From Planctomycetota bacterium (GTDB lineage: Bacteria > Planctomycetota > UBA1135 > UBA2386): 52,977 nucleotides of DNA. A program made the translations under genes and the position numbers. The DNA lies in NCBI GenBank assembly GCA_020848735.1, contig JADLHO010000165.1, positions 1 through 52,977 on the forward strand. Direction: 5' to 3'. The notes below the pieces were generated by a model. The model was not told where the DNA came from. It did no database searches and was given only the letters and a program-made list of their open reading frames with translations. Of the stretch, positions 25,515 through 35,100 are shown piece by piece. How positions within the stretch are numbered: the first letter of the stretch is position 1; each line of letters begins with the position of its first letter.

Positions 25515-26816
25515 TCACGGCGCGGGCAACAGCGCGCAGGCCGCCGCCGCGAGTGCGCGCACTCCGGCGCGCAGGCTGGGCTCGACGTCCGGCCAATACT
25601 CCGCGGAGTGGAGTGCGGGGACCGGCACCCCGCGCGCGGCGTGGTCGTCGAGACGGGCCTGCGCGGTCGTGCCGAGGCGGAACATGTGGATGGGCACGCC
25701 CGCGAGGCGCAGGCGGCCGAAGTCCTCCGCGACCATCGCGGGGTCGATCGCCACGACGGCCGCCTCACCGAGTTCACCGCGGAATGCGGCGACGCATCGC
25801 GCCGTGAGCGCGGCGTCGTTCACGAGCGCCGGGGTGAACTCCGAGAACGCGAGCTCCGGGTCGGGGGCGCCCGAGCTCGCCGCCGCGGCCTTCGCCTTGC
25901 GCTCGATCGCCGCCTTCACCAACGCGTGGACCGCCTCGTCGTAGCTGCGGATCGTGAGCTGCAGCCGACACTCCGCATCGATGATGTTGTGTTTGCTGCC
26001 GCCGTTGATCGCGCCCACCGTGACGACCGCGGGGGAGGTCGGCGGGACCTCGCGTGCGACGATCGTCTGGAGGTCCAGCACGAAGCGGCACGCGATCGGG
26101 ATCGGGTCGATCGTGAGGTGGGGCGCTGCACCGTGCCCGCCGCGGCCGCGGATGAGCACGTCGACGCTCTCGACGTTCGCCATCGCCGGTCCCGCGCACC
26201 AGCCGATCGTCCCGGCGGGGAGATCGGCGCTCACGTGCAGCGCGATCGCGTGGTCGGGCTTCGGGAAGCGCGTCAGGAGACCGTCTTCGAGCATCGCCTT
26301 CGCGCCGCCCGCGCGCTCCTCCGCCGGCTGGCCGATGCAGACCAGGGTGCCGCGCCAGCGATCGCGGTGGGCGCCGAGCCAGGTCGCCGCGGCGGCGACG
26401 GTGCTCATGTGGAGGTCGTGACCACAGGCGTGCATGACGCCGCCGACGCGGCCGTCCTCCCCCTCGACCCGCAGCTTGGACATGTACTCGAGGCCGGTGC
26501 GTTCGCCGATCGGCAGCGCGTCCATGTCGCAGCGCACGAGCAGGGTCGGACCCGCGCCGTTCTCGAGCACGCCGACCACGCCGAGTCCGCCGACGTTGCG
26601 CGTCACGGTGAGGCCCGCGGCGGCGAAGGCCTCCGCGACCTTGCCGGCGGTGCGCGTCTCGCGGAACGAGAGCTCCGGGTGGCGATGCAGGTCGCGGTAG
26701 AACTCGAGCCACTGCGGCATCGCGGCGTCGATCCAATCGGATCCGACCTGCGCGCGAAGGGGGGCGATCCAGAGCGCCTGGGCGAGGATCGCGGCGAGAG
26801 CGATGCGGGACGACAT
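25515..26816 (-). CDS. Secreted M20-family amidohydrolase
   Basis: A 433-residue protein with a signal peptide (residues 1-22, ending LRAQ). Metal and catalytic motifs of the M20D amidohydrolase group are in place: DLHRHPELSF at 42-51, DMDALP at 97-102, HACGHDLHMS with C131 and H133, the catalytic PAEER with E166 and E167, and a C-terminal LHSAEYWPD. This subgroup cleaves N-acyl amino acids or hippurate-like amides. The signal peptide is less usual, as many relatives are cytoplasmic. The ATG at 26816 is six bases from a TATCGT hexamer that lies inside a palindrome, so its expression may be controlled there. Confidence 0.92.
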   Translation of the reverse strand: MSSRIALAAILAQALWIAPLRAQVGSDWIDAAMPQWLEFYRDLHRHPELSFRETRTAGKVAEAFAAAGLTVTRNVGGLGVVGVLENGAGPTLLVRCDMDALPIGERTGLEYMSKLRVEGEDGRVGGVMHACGHDLHMSTVAAAATWLGAHRDRWRGTLVCIGQPAEERAGGAKAMLEDGLLTRFPKPDHAIALHVSADLPAGTIGWCAGPAMANVESVDVLIRGRGGHGAAPHLTIDPIPIACRFVLDLQTIVAREVPPTSPAVVTVGAINGGSKHNIIDAECRLQLTIRSYDEAVHALVKAAIERKAKAAAASSGAPDPELAFSEFTPALVNDAALTARCVAAFRGELGEAAVVAIDPAMVAEDFGRLRLAGVPIHMFRLGTTAQARLDDHAARGVPVPALHSAEYWPDVEPSLRAGVRALAAAACALLPAP

Positions 26817-26818
26817 CT

Positions 26819-26835
26819 CCGCACGATACGTGCGG
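26819..26835. promoter_or_regulatory. Palindrome overlapping the putative -10 of the M20 hydrolase gene
   Basis: CCGCACG and CGTGCGG flank the three bases ATA, giving seven-base arms with perfect symmetry. On the minus strand the centre contains TATCGT, six bases before the ATG at 26816. It could be a repressor operator, or a start-proximal RNA hairpin if transcription begins upstream. Confidence 0.35.
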
Positions 26836-26910
26836 GGCGCCTCGGCGGCTCTCGCGAGGATTCGCGAGCGAGGTCCTGCGCGCGACCGATGCGCGCGCAG
26901 GACGCGGCGC

Positions 26911-29838
26911 TCACTGGCGCCAGTAGGTCGCGAGCTGCGCGACGCCCGGCATGTCGATCGTCGTCACCTTGATGCGGGCGACGATGTCGAACACGTCGAT
27001 CTTGCCGCTGTCGCTCAGGGCGACGAAGAGATACGAGGGCCGGATCGGCACGCCGCCGTTCACCAACGCACCCTTCGAGGAGTGCCCGAGGATCGAGGTG
27101 CCCGACAGCCCGGAATAGAGCGAGATCTGATTCACGCCCACGCCGGTGTTGAACATCTCGTCGACCGCGACGTCGGAGATCGAGTTGCCCGAGAAGCGGT
27201 CGTTGACCGGCACCGACGGATCCGAGCCGCCGAAGGTCGAGGTGACCGTCCACTCCTTCTGGCGGAAGGTCGGCGGGAGCTGGATGCCCGTGCCGGTCTG
27301 CTGCTGGATCGGGAGCTGACCGGTCGGGGAGGCCGTGAGCTCGCAGCGCGAGACCACCGCGGTGCCATTCGCATCGCTGTGGCTGACCCACATGCCGGCG
27401 ATCAGCGAGGTGTAGTCGAACGTGATGGCGCGGGCGCGCGCGAAGACCGGCCCGGCGAGGCCGATCATGTCGTTGAAGCCGATGCCGTTCGTGCCGTCGG
27501 GTCCGGACTCGAACACGGCGATCGTGCCGTTCGCGTTCAGCACGTAGGCGTAGTAGACGCCGCTCTGGTTGCCGGTCGCGACGTAGCGCGGCGTCACCGC
27601 GAGATCGATCGGGGTGATGATGTTGCCCGTCGCGATCTTCTGCAGCGTGAAGTCGATGCCCGAGACGATCGCGAGCGAGCTCGCGATGGAGCAGACCACG
27701 CAGACGGCCTCGCCGTCCGGCTGCCAGACGATCTCGGACGGACCCGGGTCGACGCGCGTCTCCGACACGACCTGGTGGAAGGTCGGGCTGCGCGGGTCGG
27801 TGTCGACGAACGAGACCGACGACGACGAGAAGTTCGAGACCGCCATCAGGCTCAGCGAGGGCGAGAACGCGAGCTGGTACGGATCCGGCAGGCGGATCGT
27901 GTCCAGGATCGTCATGCGGTTGCTGTTCAGCACGACCACGCGACGGTTCTCACGATCGAGCACGTACAGGAAGTGCCCGAGCTGCTGCCGCGCGAAGTAC
28001 GGCTGGAACGAGGGCGGGGGCGGCGGGGAGGGCGGCGGTGGCGCGGGACCCACGAAGCCGGTGACCGCGCGGATGCGGAAGTCGGGCCGGTTGCCGGGGT
28101 TCAGCAGGTTGGTACCGCCGGCGAAGGTCGGCTCCTCGGCGAAGATCGCGCGCGAGGGGTTCGGCGGCGGGAAGACGAGCCGCGGCGGATTCGGGTGCGG
28201 GCTGACCGCGATGCCGTTGCCCGGCATCACGACCTGGGTGGTCGGGTTGACCTGGTTGGCACCGCTCGCGTTGACGTTGATGTTCGAGTTGTTGTAGACG
28301 AGGTCGAGCGGGCAACCGATCTGGATGTCCTGCACGCCGCTGACCTGCGGTGGCTTGAGCAGGAGCGTGTTGCCGCGCGTGTCCTCGACGAGGGTGAGCG
28401 GGCCATTGCTGCCCGCGTCGAGCGGACCGCTGCCCGGCTGCAGCGGCGGCGAGATGCCCGGCTGGCCGATGTTCGGATTGAAGCGCGCGAACCAGGTCGT
28501 GCGCGGGTCCTTGGTCGGGTTGCCGTTCGCATCGGGCTCGAGGCCGTTGGTGCCCTGGCCGTAGCCGTTGAGGTCCACCATCGCGAGTCCGGGCTGCGCA
28601 CCGCCCACGGCGACGTAGACCGCATCGGGTGAGACCGGCGCATTCACGATCCCGGGCCCGGCTCCCGTGCGGAAGCTCGTCTGCACGTCGTGACCGAGCG
28701 TGCCGGCATCCTTGATCCCGCGGATGCTGCCCGACTGGACCTGCACCTGGACCGTCTCCGCCGACGGCATGTTGTACGCCGGCCGGATGCGGTAGTTGCA
28801 GAGGTCCGCGAAGCTGACCGGATCCGCGTAGTAGAGGATCGTGTAGCTCGACGCCGCGACCGTGACGTTCAGCGCGATGCCACCCGAGGGCGGCGTCAGG
28901 TTCGTGCGGGTGAAGTAGGTGCCGACGTCGAGCGGCTGCACCGGCTTGTTGAACGCGATCGCGATGTCGGCCAGCGGATCGACACCGCTCTGGTTGTTGC
29001 CCGGCGAGATCGCGATCGTGCGGTTGCCCGACCAGCCGATGACGTCTGCCGCGGTGGGATCGAGGCCCACGGTGGTCGCCGTGCAGACCTCGTACTCCAG
29101 CAGGCCGTCCTTGGCGTCGCGCACCGAGTTCGACACGCGGATCTGGATGACGTGATCGACCGAGAGGGGGTCGAAGGTCTCGAGCGTCGTCAGGTCGTTG
29201 TCGGTGTCCGCGACGAACACGAAGGCGCCCGGTGCCACGAGGTCGACGTCGCCCGTGAAGCCGCGGGGGAAGCCCTCGGCGCGCGGGTCCGCGATGACGA
29301 CCTGGCCGTTGTCGGCCTTCACCGCCTCGACGAGATCGAGCGTGCCGACGCCGTAGTAGGCCTTGCCGCCGACGAAGCCGCGCCCGCGCAGGATGACCGA
29401 CTCCTCGGTCTCCTTGTCGTAGGCGAGGATCGAGATCGCCGTCGTGAGCCCCGACGAGGTCGAACCGGCCGCCGGGTCGGGCGAGAGGATCGACTCCGGC
29501 ATCAGCGTGTGGCTGAAGCGGAAGAGGAGGAAGTTGTTGCCGGGGTTGCCGTTGGGGAGCAGCGGCGTGTCGGGCAGCACCGCGACGGGCAGCACGCCGT
29601 TGTTCTGGTTCGAGTTCGCTTGCAGGGTCGCGTCGGACTCGATGTTGAGGATCTCGGTGGTCGCGTTGCCGGCACCATCGACCGCACGGATGCGGTACGG
29701 GTAGACCTGGCCCTGACCAGTCGTGATCTGTTCGAGAATGAACCTGCCGCGGAACCCCGGTTCCTTCGAACCTCCGCCGCAAGCGGCGAGGGCCAGGAGG
29801 GCGGTGGCGGTCAGCGTCGAGATGCCTGTTGGACGCAT
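26911..29838 (-). CDS. Large lipoprotein: Ig-like repeats, proline hinge and beta-propeller
   Basis: A 975-residue predicted lipoprotein with lipobox LAAC near residues 17-20, followed by a GGGS linker. The first 600 residues are beta-rich; around 340-470 lies a Big_5-type Ig-like domain (AISPGNNQSGVDPLADIAIAF, then LCNYRIRPAY). A proline-rich hinge (PAPPPPSPPPPPSF, near 625) precedes a C-terminal half with YVTN-type propeller blades: FLYVLDRENRRVVVLN, LAFSPSLSLMAVSNF, IVWQPDGEAVCVV. Role unknown; surface adhesion or binding is a guess. The start is the ATG giving the lipoprotein signal; no Shine-Dalgarno is present. It diverges from the aminotransferase gene. Confidence 0.82.
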   Translation of the reverse strand: MRPTGISTLTATALLALAACGGGSKEPGFRGRFILEQITTGQGQVYPYRIRAVDGAGNATTEILNIESDATLQANSNQNNGVLPVAVLPDTPLLPNGNPGNNFLLFRFSHTLMPESILSPDPAAGSTSSGLTTAISILAYDKETEESVILRGRGFVGGKAYYGVGTLDLVEAVKADNGQVVIADPRAEGFPRGFTGDVDLVAPGAFVFVADTDNDLTTLETFDPLSVDHVIQIRVSNSVRDAKDGLLEYEVCTATTVGLDPTAADVIGWSGNRTIAISPGNNQSGVDPLADIAIAFNKPVQPLDVGTYFTRTNLTPPSGGIALNVTVAASSYTILYYADPVSFADLCNYRIRPAYNMPSAETVQVQVQSGSIRGIKDAGTLGHDVQTSFRTGAGPGIVNAPVSPDAVYVAVGGAQPGLAMVDLNGYGQGTNGLEPDANGNPTKDPRTTWFARFNPNIGQPGISPPLQPGSGPLDAGSNGPLTLVEDTRGNTLLLKPPQVSGVQDIQIGCPLDLVYNNSNINVNASGANQVNPTTQVVMPGNGIAVSPHPNPPRLVFPPPNPSRAIFAEEPTFAGGTNLLNPGNRPDFRIRAVTGFVGPAPPPPSPPPPPSFQPYFARQQLGHFLYVLDRENRRVVVLNSNRMTILDTIRLPDPYQLAFSPSLSLMAVSNFSSSSVSFVDTDPRSPTFHQVVSETRVDPGPSEIVWQPDGEAVCVVCSIASSLAIVSGIDFTLQKIATGNIITPIDLAVTPRYVATGNQSGVYYAYVLNANGTIAVFESGPDGTNGIGFNDMIGLAGPVFARARAITFDYTSLIAGMWVSHSDANGTAVVSRCELTASPTGQLPIQQQTGTGIQLPPTFRQKEWTVTSTFGGSDPSVPVNDRFSGNSISDVAVDEMFNTGVGVNQISLYSGLSGTSILGHSSKGALVNGGVPIRPSYLFVALSDSGKIDVFDIVARIKVTTIDMPGVAQLATYWRQ

Positions 29839-29844
29839 GGCGCG

Positions 29845-29876
29845 AGGATGTAAGGGCGTCGGAGCTACGGTGCCAA
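29845..29876 (-). promoter_or_regulatory. Putative promoter of the large lipoprotein gene
   Basis: On the minus strand TTGGCA (29871-29876) is followed after 18 bases by TACATC (29847-29852). An overlapping CATCCT (29845-29850) lies six bases before the ATG at 29838. The position implies a leaderless or nearly leaderless transcript. Confidence 0.4.
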
Positions 29877-30144
29877 GCATGGACCGCGTGCCGATAGCCA
29901 CGCCGGCTCCGAGCGCAACCTGCTGGCGAGCCGGAAGCTTGCCCGGGTGCGCTGGGAGGGCGGGAGTGGCGGGATTGGCAAACGGACGATGCGCGAAGCG
30001 ACGAAAGCGCCGCCGAACCGGAGAGAGCAGGACTCCGCCGGAGACCGGGGAGCGGCAGACTGGGGCAGAGGGACGAACGGTCGCCGATCGGCGATGCCGT
30101 TCGGCGGGGAGGCACGCGGTTCGGGGACGCCGTGAGGGGGGCGG
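29877..30144. other. Intergenic region between divergent genes, no gene supported
   Basis: This is the longest gap in the window (about 326 bases from 29838 to 30165 including both promoter areas). A 62-codon frame at 29947-30135 has no recognisable features, and no convincing hairpin or RNA signature is visible. The stretch is slightly richer in A and G runs than flanking genes. I see nothing else in it. Confidence 0.5.
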
Positions 30145-30150
30145 CAAGGA

Positions 30151-30156
30151 TAGCCT
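30151..30156 (+). promoter_or_regulatory. Putative -10 element of the aminotransferase gene
   Basis: TAGCCT lies eight bases before the ATG at 30165, in the same position as similar hexamers before other genes here. No -35 hexamer at a normal distance. Confidence 0.3.
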
Positions 30157-30164
30157 GCCCACCG

Positions 30165-31343
30165 ATGAAAGACGTGCTCCGTCTTCGCTCGTCCCGCGCC
30201 ACGCCGATCCTCGCCGGCAACCTCCTCCGCTCCCTCACCGAGCTCATCGACGCGGTGCCCGGCGGCATCAATCTCGGGCAGGGGGTCTGCGACCTGGACC
30301 CGCCGACCCCGCTGGTGGCGGGTGCGGTCGCCGCGCTGCAGGGGGGCGATCGCCAGGTCTACACCCCCTTCGCCGGGCTCCCCGGCCTGAGGGCCGCGAT
30401 CGCGCAGAAGCTTCGGCGGGACAACGGGTTGGAGATCGAGGCCGACGGCGTCGTCGTCTGCCCGGGCGCCTCCGGCGGGCTCTTCGCCACCCTGCTCGCG
30501 CTCTTCGATCCGGGCGACCGCATCCTGCTCTTCGAGCCCTTCTACTCGTACCACCGCACGCAGCTCCTGCTCGCCGGTCTCGTGCCCGTGCCGGTGCCGC
30601 TCAGCGGGCCGGACTTCGCGTTCGACGAGGCGGCGTTCGCGCGGGCGCTCGCTCAGAAGGCCCGCGGCCTGATCCTCAACACCCCGGCCAACCCGAGCGG
30701 CAAGGTCTTCTCGGCCGACGAACTCGCGGCGATCGCGCGACGGCTCGAGGGCACCGAGCTCGTGGTCCTGACCGACGAGGTCTACGAGTACCTCGTCTAC
30801 GACGGTCGCCGCCACGTCGCGCCGGCGACGGTCGAAGGCCTCGCCGAACGCGCGGTCACGATCAGCAGCTTCAGCAAGACCTACTCGATCACCGGCTGGC
30901 GGATCGGCTACGTCGCGGGGCCGAAGGATCTCGTCGACGCGGTCGGAAGGGTCGCCGACCAGGCCTGGGTCTGCAGCTCGCGGCCGGCGCAGCGCGGCGT
31001 CGAACGGGCGCTGCACGAGCTGCCGGCTTCGTTCTACACCGATCTGCGCGTGGGCTACGAGGCGCGGCGCGACCGCTTCTGTGCCGCGCTCGCCGACGCG
31101 GGCTTCCGGTTCCAGCGGCCGGAGGGCGCGTACTACGTGCTCGCCGACTACCGCGCGGTGCTCGGGGATCTCGAGCCGCACCCCGCGGCGCTCGAGCTCA
31201 TCTCCCGCGTGCGCATCAACGCGGTGCCCGGGCACGTCTTCCATGCGGAACCCGCGGGCGTCCGCACGCTGCGATTCCACTTCGCGGTCGGCGATGCGGT
31301 GCTCGACGAGGCCTGCGCGCGGCTGCGGACGCTCGCGCGCTGA
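30165..31343 (+). CDS. PLP-dependent class I/II aminotransferase
   Basis: A 392-residue fold-type I aminotransferase. Visible motifs: INLGQGVCD at 35-43; PANPSGK with N176; TDEVYEYLVYD with D204 and Y207, which contact the cofactor; the Schiff-base lysine K238 in SSFSKTYSITGWRIGY; and a C-terminal RFHFAVG arginine that would bind the substrate carboxylate. The pattern resembles the aspartate/kynurenine/methionine aminotransferase subgroup I-gamma; the amino donor cannot be fixed. The start at ATG 30165 is preferred over an upstream ATG at 30132, which adds a non-family extension. It is monocistronic in appearance, with a convergent neighbour 21 bases after the stop. Confidence 0.92.
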   Translation: MKDVLRLRSSRATPILAGNLLRSLTELIDAVPGGINLGQGVCDLDPPTPLVAGAVAALQGGDRQVYTPFAGLPGLRAAIAQKLRRDNGLEIEADGVVVCPGASGGLFATLLALFDPGDRILLFEPFYSYHRTQLLLAGLVPVPVPLSGPDFAFDEAAFARALAQKARGLILNTPANPSGKVFSADELAAIARRLEGTELVVLTDEVYEYLVYDGRRHVAPATVEGLAERAVTISSFSKTYSITGWRIGYVAGPKDLVDAVGRVADQAWVCSSRPAQRGVERALHELPASFYTDLRVGYEARRDRFCAALADAGFRFQRPEGAYYVLADYRAVLGDLEPHPAALELISRVRINAVPGHVFHAEPAGVRTLRFHFAVGDAVLDEACARLRTLAR

Positions 31344-31364
31344 TGCGGCCCTGCCGCGTGTTCT

Positions 31365-32102
31365 TCAGCGGCCGCCGGACGGACCTGCCGCGGACTCGAG
31401 GGCCTTCACGCGCTGGCGCAGGCTGTCGAGTGCTTCGCGTGCATCGCTCCGCTCGCGCTGGTCGTCAGCGTGTCGCGCCATCTCGATCGCGGCCGCCACG
31501 GCACAGCGTGGGCCGCGGAGGACGAGGGTGTGGTCGTCCATCGCGCCGATCGTGAGGGAGACCGGTCCGGGGACGGAGACGAACGGCCGCAGCTGCTGGG
31601 CGACCTGCACGGTGGAGCTGTGACTCATGCTCAGCGCGGTGACGACGACGTCGGCGCGGTCGCGCTCTGCGAGCACGAGCTCGGGTTCGACCCAGGCGGC
31701 GCGCATCTCGATCTCGCCGCGGCGCGGGCCGTTCATCGCGATGATCTCGGCGACGCCGTGCTTCGGTGCGAGGGGCACGAGCTGCAGCGAGCGCGCGTAG
31801 AGCAGACTCTGCAGCATCGGCTCGAGATCGTCGTGCTCGACGGTCATCGGCGACTGAAGGCGCACGGCCATCTGGGGACCCGCGACCTCGTTGTCCACAT
31901 AGAGGTAGTTGCGGCCGAGTGCGACGGCGACGCGATCGATCACGGTTCCGAGCTCGTGGGTCCCGGGCTCGAACACATGCTGGCGCACGGGAGCAGGGGC
32001 GCGGGTCGGCGCAGGGGCCGGGGTCGCGGTCGGGGCAGGGGCGGGGGCGGCGAGCAAGGTCAGGACCAGGCTCGGGAAGCACAACGCAGCAGGCATGGAC
32101 AT
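31365..32102 (-). CDS. Exported protein with secretin N-domain-like regions, lacking the pore
   Basis: A 245-residue protein with a signal peptide followed by a Pro/Ala/Thr repeat (residues 20-40). Residues 45-120 resemble the N0/STN domain of secretins (ELGTVIDRVAVALGRNYLYVD, then an LQLVPL turn). Residues 145-205 resemble an N1 domain (VVVTALSMSHSSTVQVAQQLRPF, then HTLVLRGP). The last 35 residues form a short coiled coil. No secretin channel domain follows, so it would be a periplasmic partner or a degenerate secretin. GAGG precedes ATG 32102 at a good distance. The gene lies 95 bases downstream of pyruvate carboxylase on the same strand. Confidence 0.68.
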   Translation of the reverse strand: MSMPAALCFPSLVLTLLAAPAPAPTATPAPAPTRAPAPVRQHVFEPGTHELGTVIDRVAVALGRNYLYVDNEVAGPQMAVRLQSPMTVEHDDLEPMLQSLLYARSLQLVPLAPKHGVAEIIAMNGPRRGEIEMRAAWVEPELVLAERDRADVVVTALSMSHSSTVQVAQQLRPFVSVPGPVSLTIGAMDDHTLVLRGPRCAVAAAIEMARHADDQRERSDAREALDSLRQRVKALESAAGPSGGR

Positions 32103-32197
32103 CGGCGTTCCTCACAGCGCGTCGGCGAAGCGCCGACGCATGCAGGGTGGGACGCGCCCGCGCCGCGGTTCCTTCCCACGGCGCGTGCCGATCGGGA

Positions 32198-35100
32198 TCA
32201 GGCGAGGACCAGCAGCAGATCACGCGCCTGCACCGGGCGGCCGGGAGCGGCGACCAGCTCCGCGATCTTCCCGGTGCGCGGTGCCCGCACGATCGTCTCC
32301 ATCTTCATCGCCTCGAGCGTGACGAGCGGGTCGCCTTCCTTCACGTCGTCGCCGCTCTTGACCGCGACCGCGATGACCTTGCCCGGCATCGGTGCGCCGA
32401 CGTGATCCGCGTTCGCGGGGTCGGCCTTGCGACCGCCCTCGTCGGCCTTGGCGAGCGAACGGTCGACGACCGTCATCGGCCGCGCCTGGCCGTTCAACGT
32501 GAAGTAGACGGTGCGTGAGCCGTCCTCCGCGGCTTCGCTCACCGCATCGAGGCGGATCACGAGCGTCTTGCCCTCTTCGAGTTCGACCCAGACCTCGCGG
32601 CCGATCTCGAGCCCGTAGAAGTAGCTCGGCGTGTCGAGGATCGACACGTCGCCGAAGCGGTCGCGGAAGCGGAAGAACTCGTCCATCACGCGCGGGTACA
32701 GCGCGTGGCTCACGACCTCGTGGGCGGCGAAGGGACGGTTGAAGCGCTTCTGCAGCGTCTCGCCGAGCTTCTCGAGATCGAGCGGTGGGAGTTCGTCGCT
32801 CGGGTTGCCACTCAGCACCGGGAGGCCCTTGAGCACGGCCTTGCGCAGGTCCTCGGGGAAGCCGCCCGGTGGGTGGCCGAGGTGGCCCTGGAAGTACTGC
32901 ACGACGCTGACCGGGAAGTCGAGTCGTGACGCGTTCTCCAGCACGCGCCGCCGCGTGGCCTCGACGGACGCCGCCAGCGAGTCGTGCATCACCAGCAGGT
33001 CGTTCTGCACGACGAAGGTCGCGAAGTCGCCGACCATCTTGCTCGAGGGCGTCACCTTCGGGATGTCGCCGACGAGCTGGTTCACGACGGCGAACGCGTG
33101 CTTCACGTCGTTCCAGCGCTCGAGGAGACCCAGCGACGCGACCTGCGGGCGCAGGTTCGAGTACTGGCCGCCGGGGATCTCGTGGTAGTAGACCTCCGCG
33201 GTGCCGCTCTTGAGACCGCACTCGAAGGGCCCGTAGTACTCGCGGACGGCCTCCCAGTAGTCGGCCAGCGACTGCAGGTCCTTGTTCTTCACGCCGGTGT
33301 CGTGCGGGCCGCCGCGCAGGGCCGCGATCAGCGCGTTGAGGCTCGGCTGGCTGGTGAGCCCCGCCATCGGCGCGAGGGCGACGTCGACGATGTGCGTGCC
33401 GGTCTCGATCGCCTTGATCAGCGTCGCGATGCCGTTGCCGCTCGTGTCGTGGGTGTGCAGGTGGATCGGCAGCGAGGTCGCGTCGCGCAACGCACCGATC
33501 AGCAGCTCGGCGGCGTGCGGCCGCAGCAGACCGGCCATGTCCTTGATGCACAGGATGTGCGCACCCATGTCCTCGATGCGCTTCGCGAGATCGAGGTAGT
33601 AGTGCAGCCCGTACTTGCTGCGCGCGGGGTTGTCGACGTCGCCCGTGTAGCAGATCGCGAGCTCCGCGAGCTTGCCCGTCGCGATCACGCGGTTCACCGC
33701 GACGCGCATGTTGGCGAGGTCGTTGAGGCTGTCGAAGACGCGGAAGACGTCGACTCCCGCGGCGGCGGCCTCGTCGACGAAGCTCTCGACCACGTTGTTG
33801 GGATAGCTCGTGTAGCCGACCGCGTTCGCGCCGCGCAGCAGCATCTGCTGCAGGAGGTTCGGCATCGCGCGCTTGAGCTTCCGCAGACGGTCCCAGGGGT
33901 CCTCGTGCAGGAAGCGGTAGGCGACGTCGAAGGTCGCGCCGCCCCAGGTCTCGACGCTGAACAGCCCGGCGGCGAGGTGTGCCGTGGCGGGTGCGATGCG
34001 CACGATGTCGCGCGTGCGGACGCGCGTCGCGAGCAGCGACTGATGCGCGTCGCGCATCGTCGTGTCCGTCATCAGCGGCTTGCCGTGGGCCTTCACCCAG
34101 CGCACGACGCCCGCCGGTCCTTCCTTCTCGAGGATCTGTGCGACACCGGACGGCGGCGCGCGATCGGGGTCGATGCGCGGCATCGGCGGCTCGACGAACT
34201 CGATCGCGGGCCGCATCGGCCGTTCGCCGGGCTTGCGCGGGATCGTCGGATGGCCGTTCACCACGACCTCCGCGAGGTAGCTCAGCAGTCGTGTCGCGCG
34301 GTCGCGGTGACGCGTGAGCATGAACAGCTCGGGCGTCTCGTCGATGAAGCGGGTCCACGTGCGCCCGTTGAGGAACGCCTCGTGACGGAGCACGTTCTCG
34401 AGGAAGCGCAGGTTGGTCTTCACGCCGCGGATGCGGAACTCCTGCAGTGCGCGCAGTCCCTTCTGTGCGGCCTGTGCGAGCGTCTGGCCGAACGAGGTCA
34501 CCTTGACGAGCAGCGAGTCGTAGTGCGGCGTGATGTGCGCGCCGGTGTAGCCGCTGCCGCTGTCGAGTCGGATGCCGAGTCCTTCGGCGGAGCGGTACGC
34601 GGTGATCGTCCCGGTGTCGGGCAGGAAGCCGTTGGCGGGGTCCTCGGTCGTGACGCGGCACTGGATGGCACAGCCGCGCGGACGCACCTCCGCCTGCGTG
34701 TAGATGCCGATCTCCTCCGACGAGAGCGCGTGGCCCTCCTCGACGAGGATCTGCGCCTGCACCAGATCGATGCCGGTGACGACCTCGGTCACGGTGTGCT
34801 CCACCTGCAGGCGTGGATTGACCTCGATGAACCAGTACTGGTCCTCGCCGACGAGGAACTCGACCGTGCCGGCGTTGTGGTAGCCGACCTCGCGGGCGAT
34901 GCGCAGCGCGTCGTCGAGCAGCGCCTGGCGCATGGGGCGCGGCAGGCCGTTCGCCGGCGCGACCTCGATGACCTTCTGATGGCGGCGCTGCACCGAGCAG
35001 TCCCGCTCGTAGAGGTGCACGATCTCGCCCGCGAGGTCGCCGAGGACCTGCACCTCGATGTGGCGGACGTGGACGAGGAACTTCTCGAGGAAGACCTGCG

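Noticed and set aside
26803..28632. Long plus-strand frame opposite the large lipoprotein
   Set aside because: Arg/Asp/Val-rich composition typical of an antisense shadow; the minus-strand gene has signal peptide, Ig-like and propeller features.
29947..30135. 62-codon frame in the intergenic gap before the aminotransferase
   Set aside because: No ribosome-binding site, signal or motif; composition is as expected by chance.
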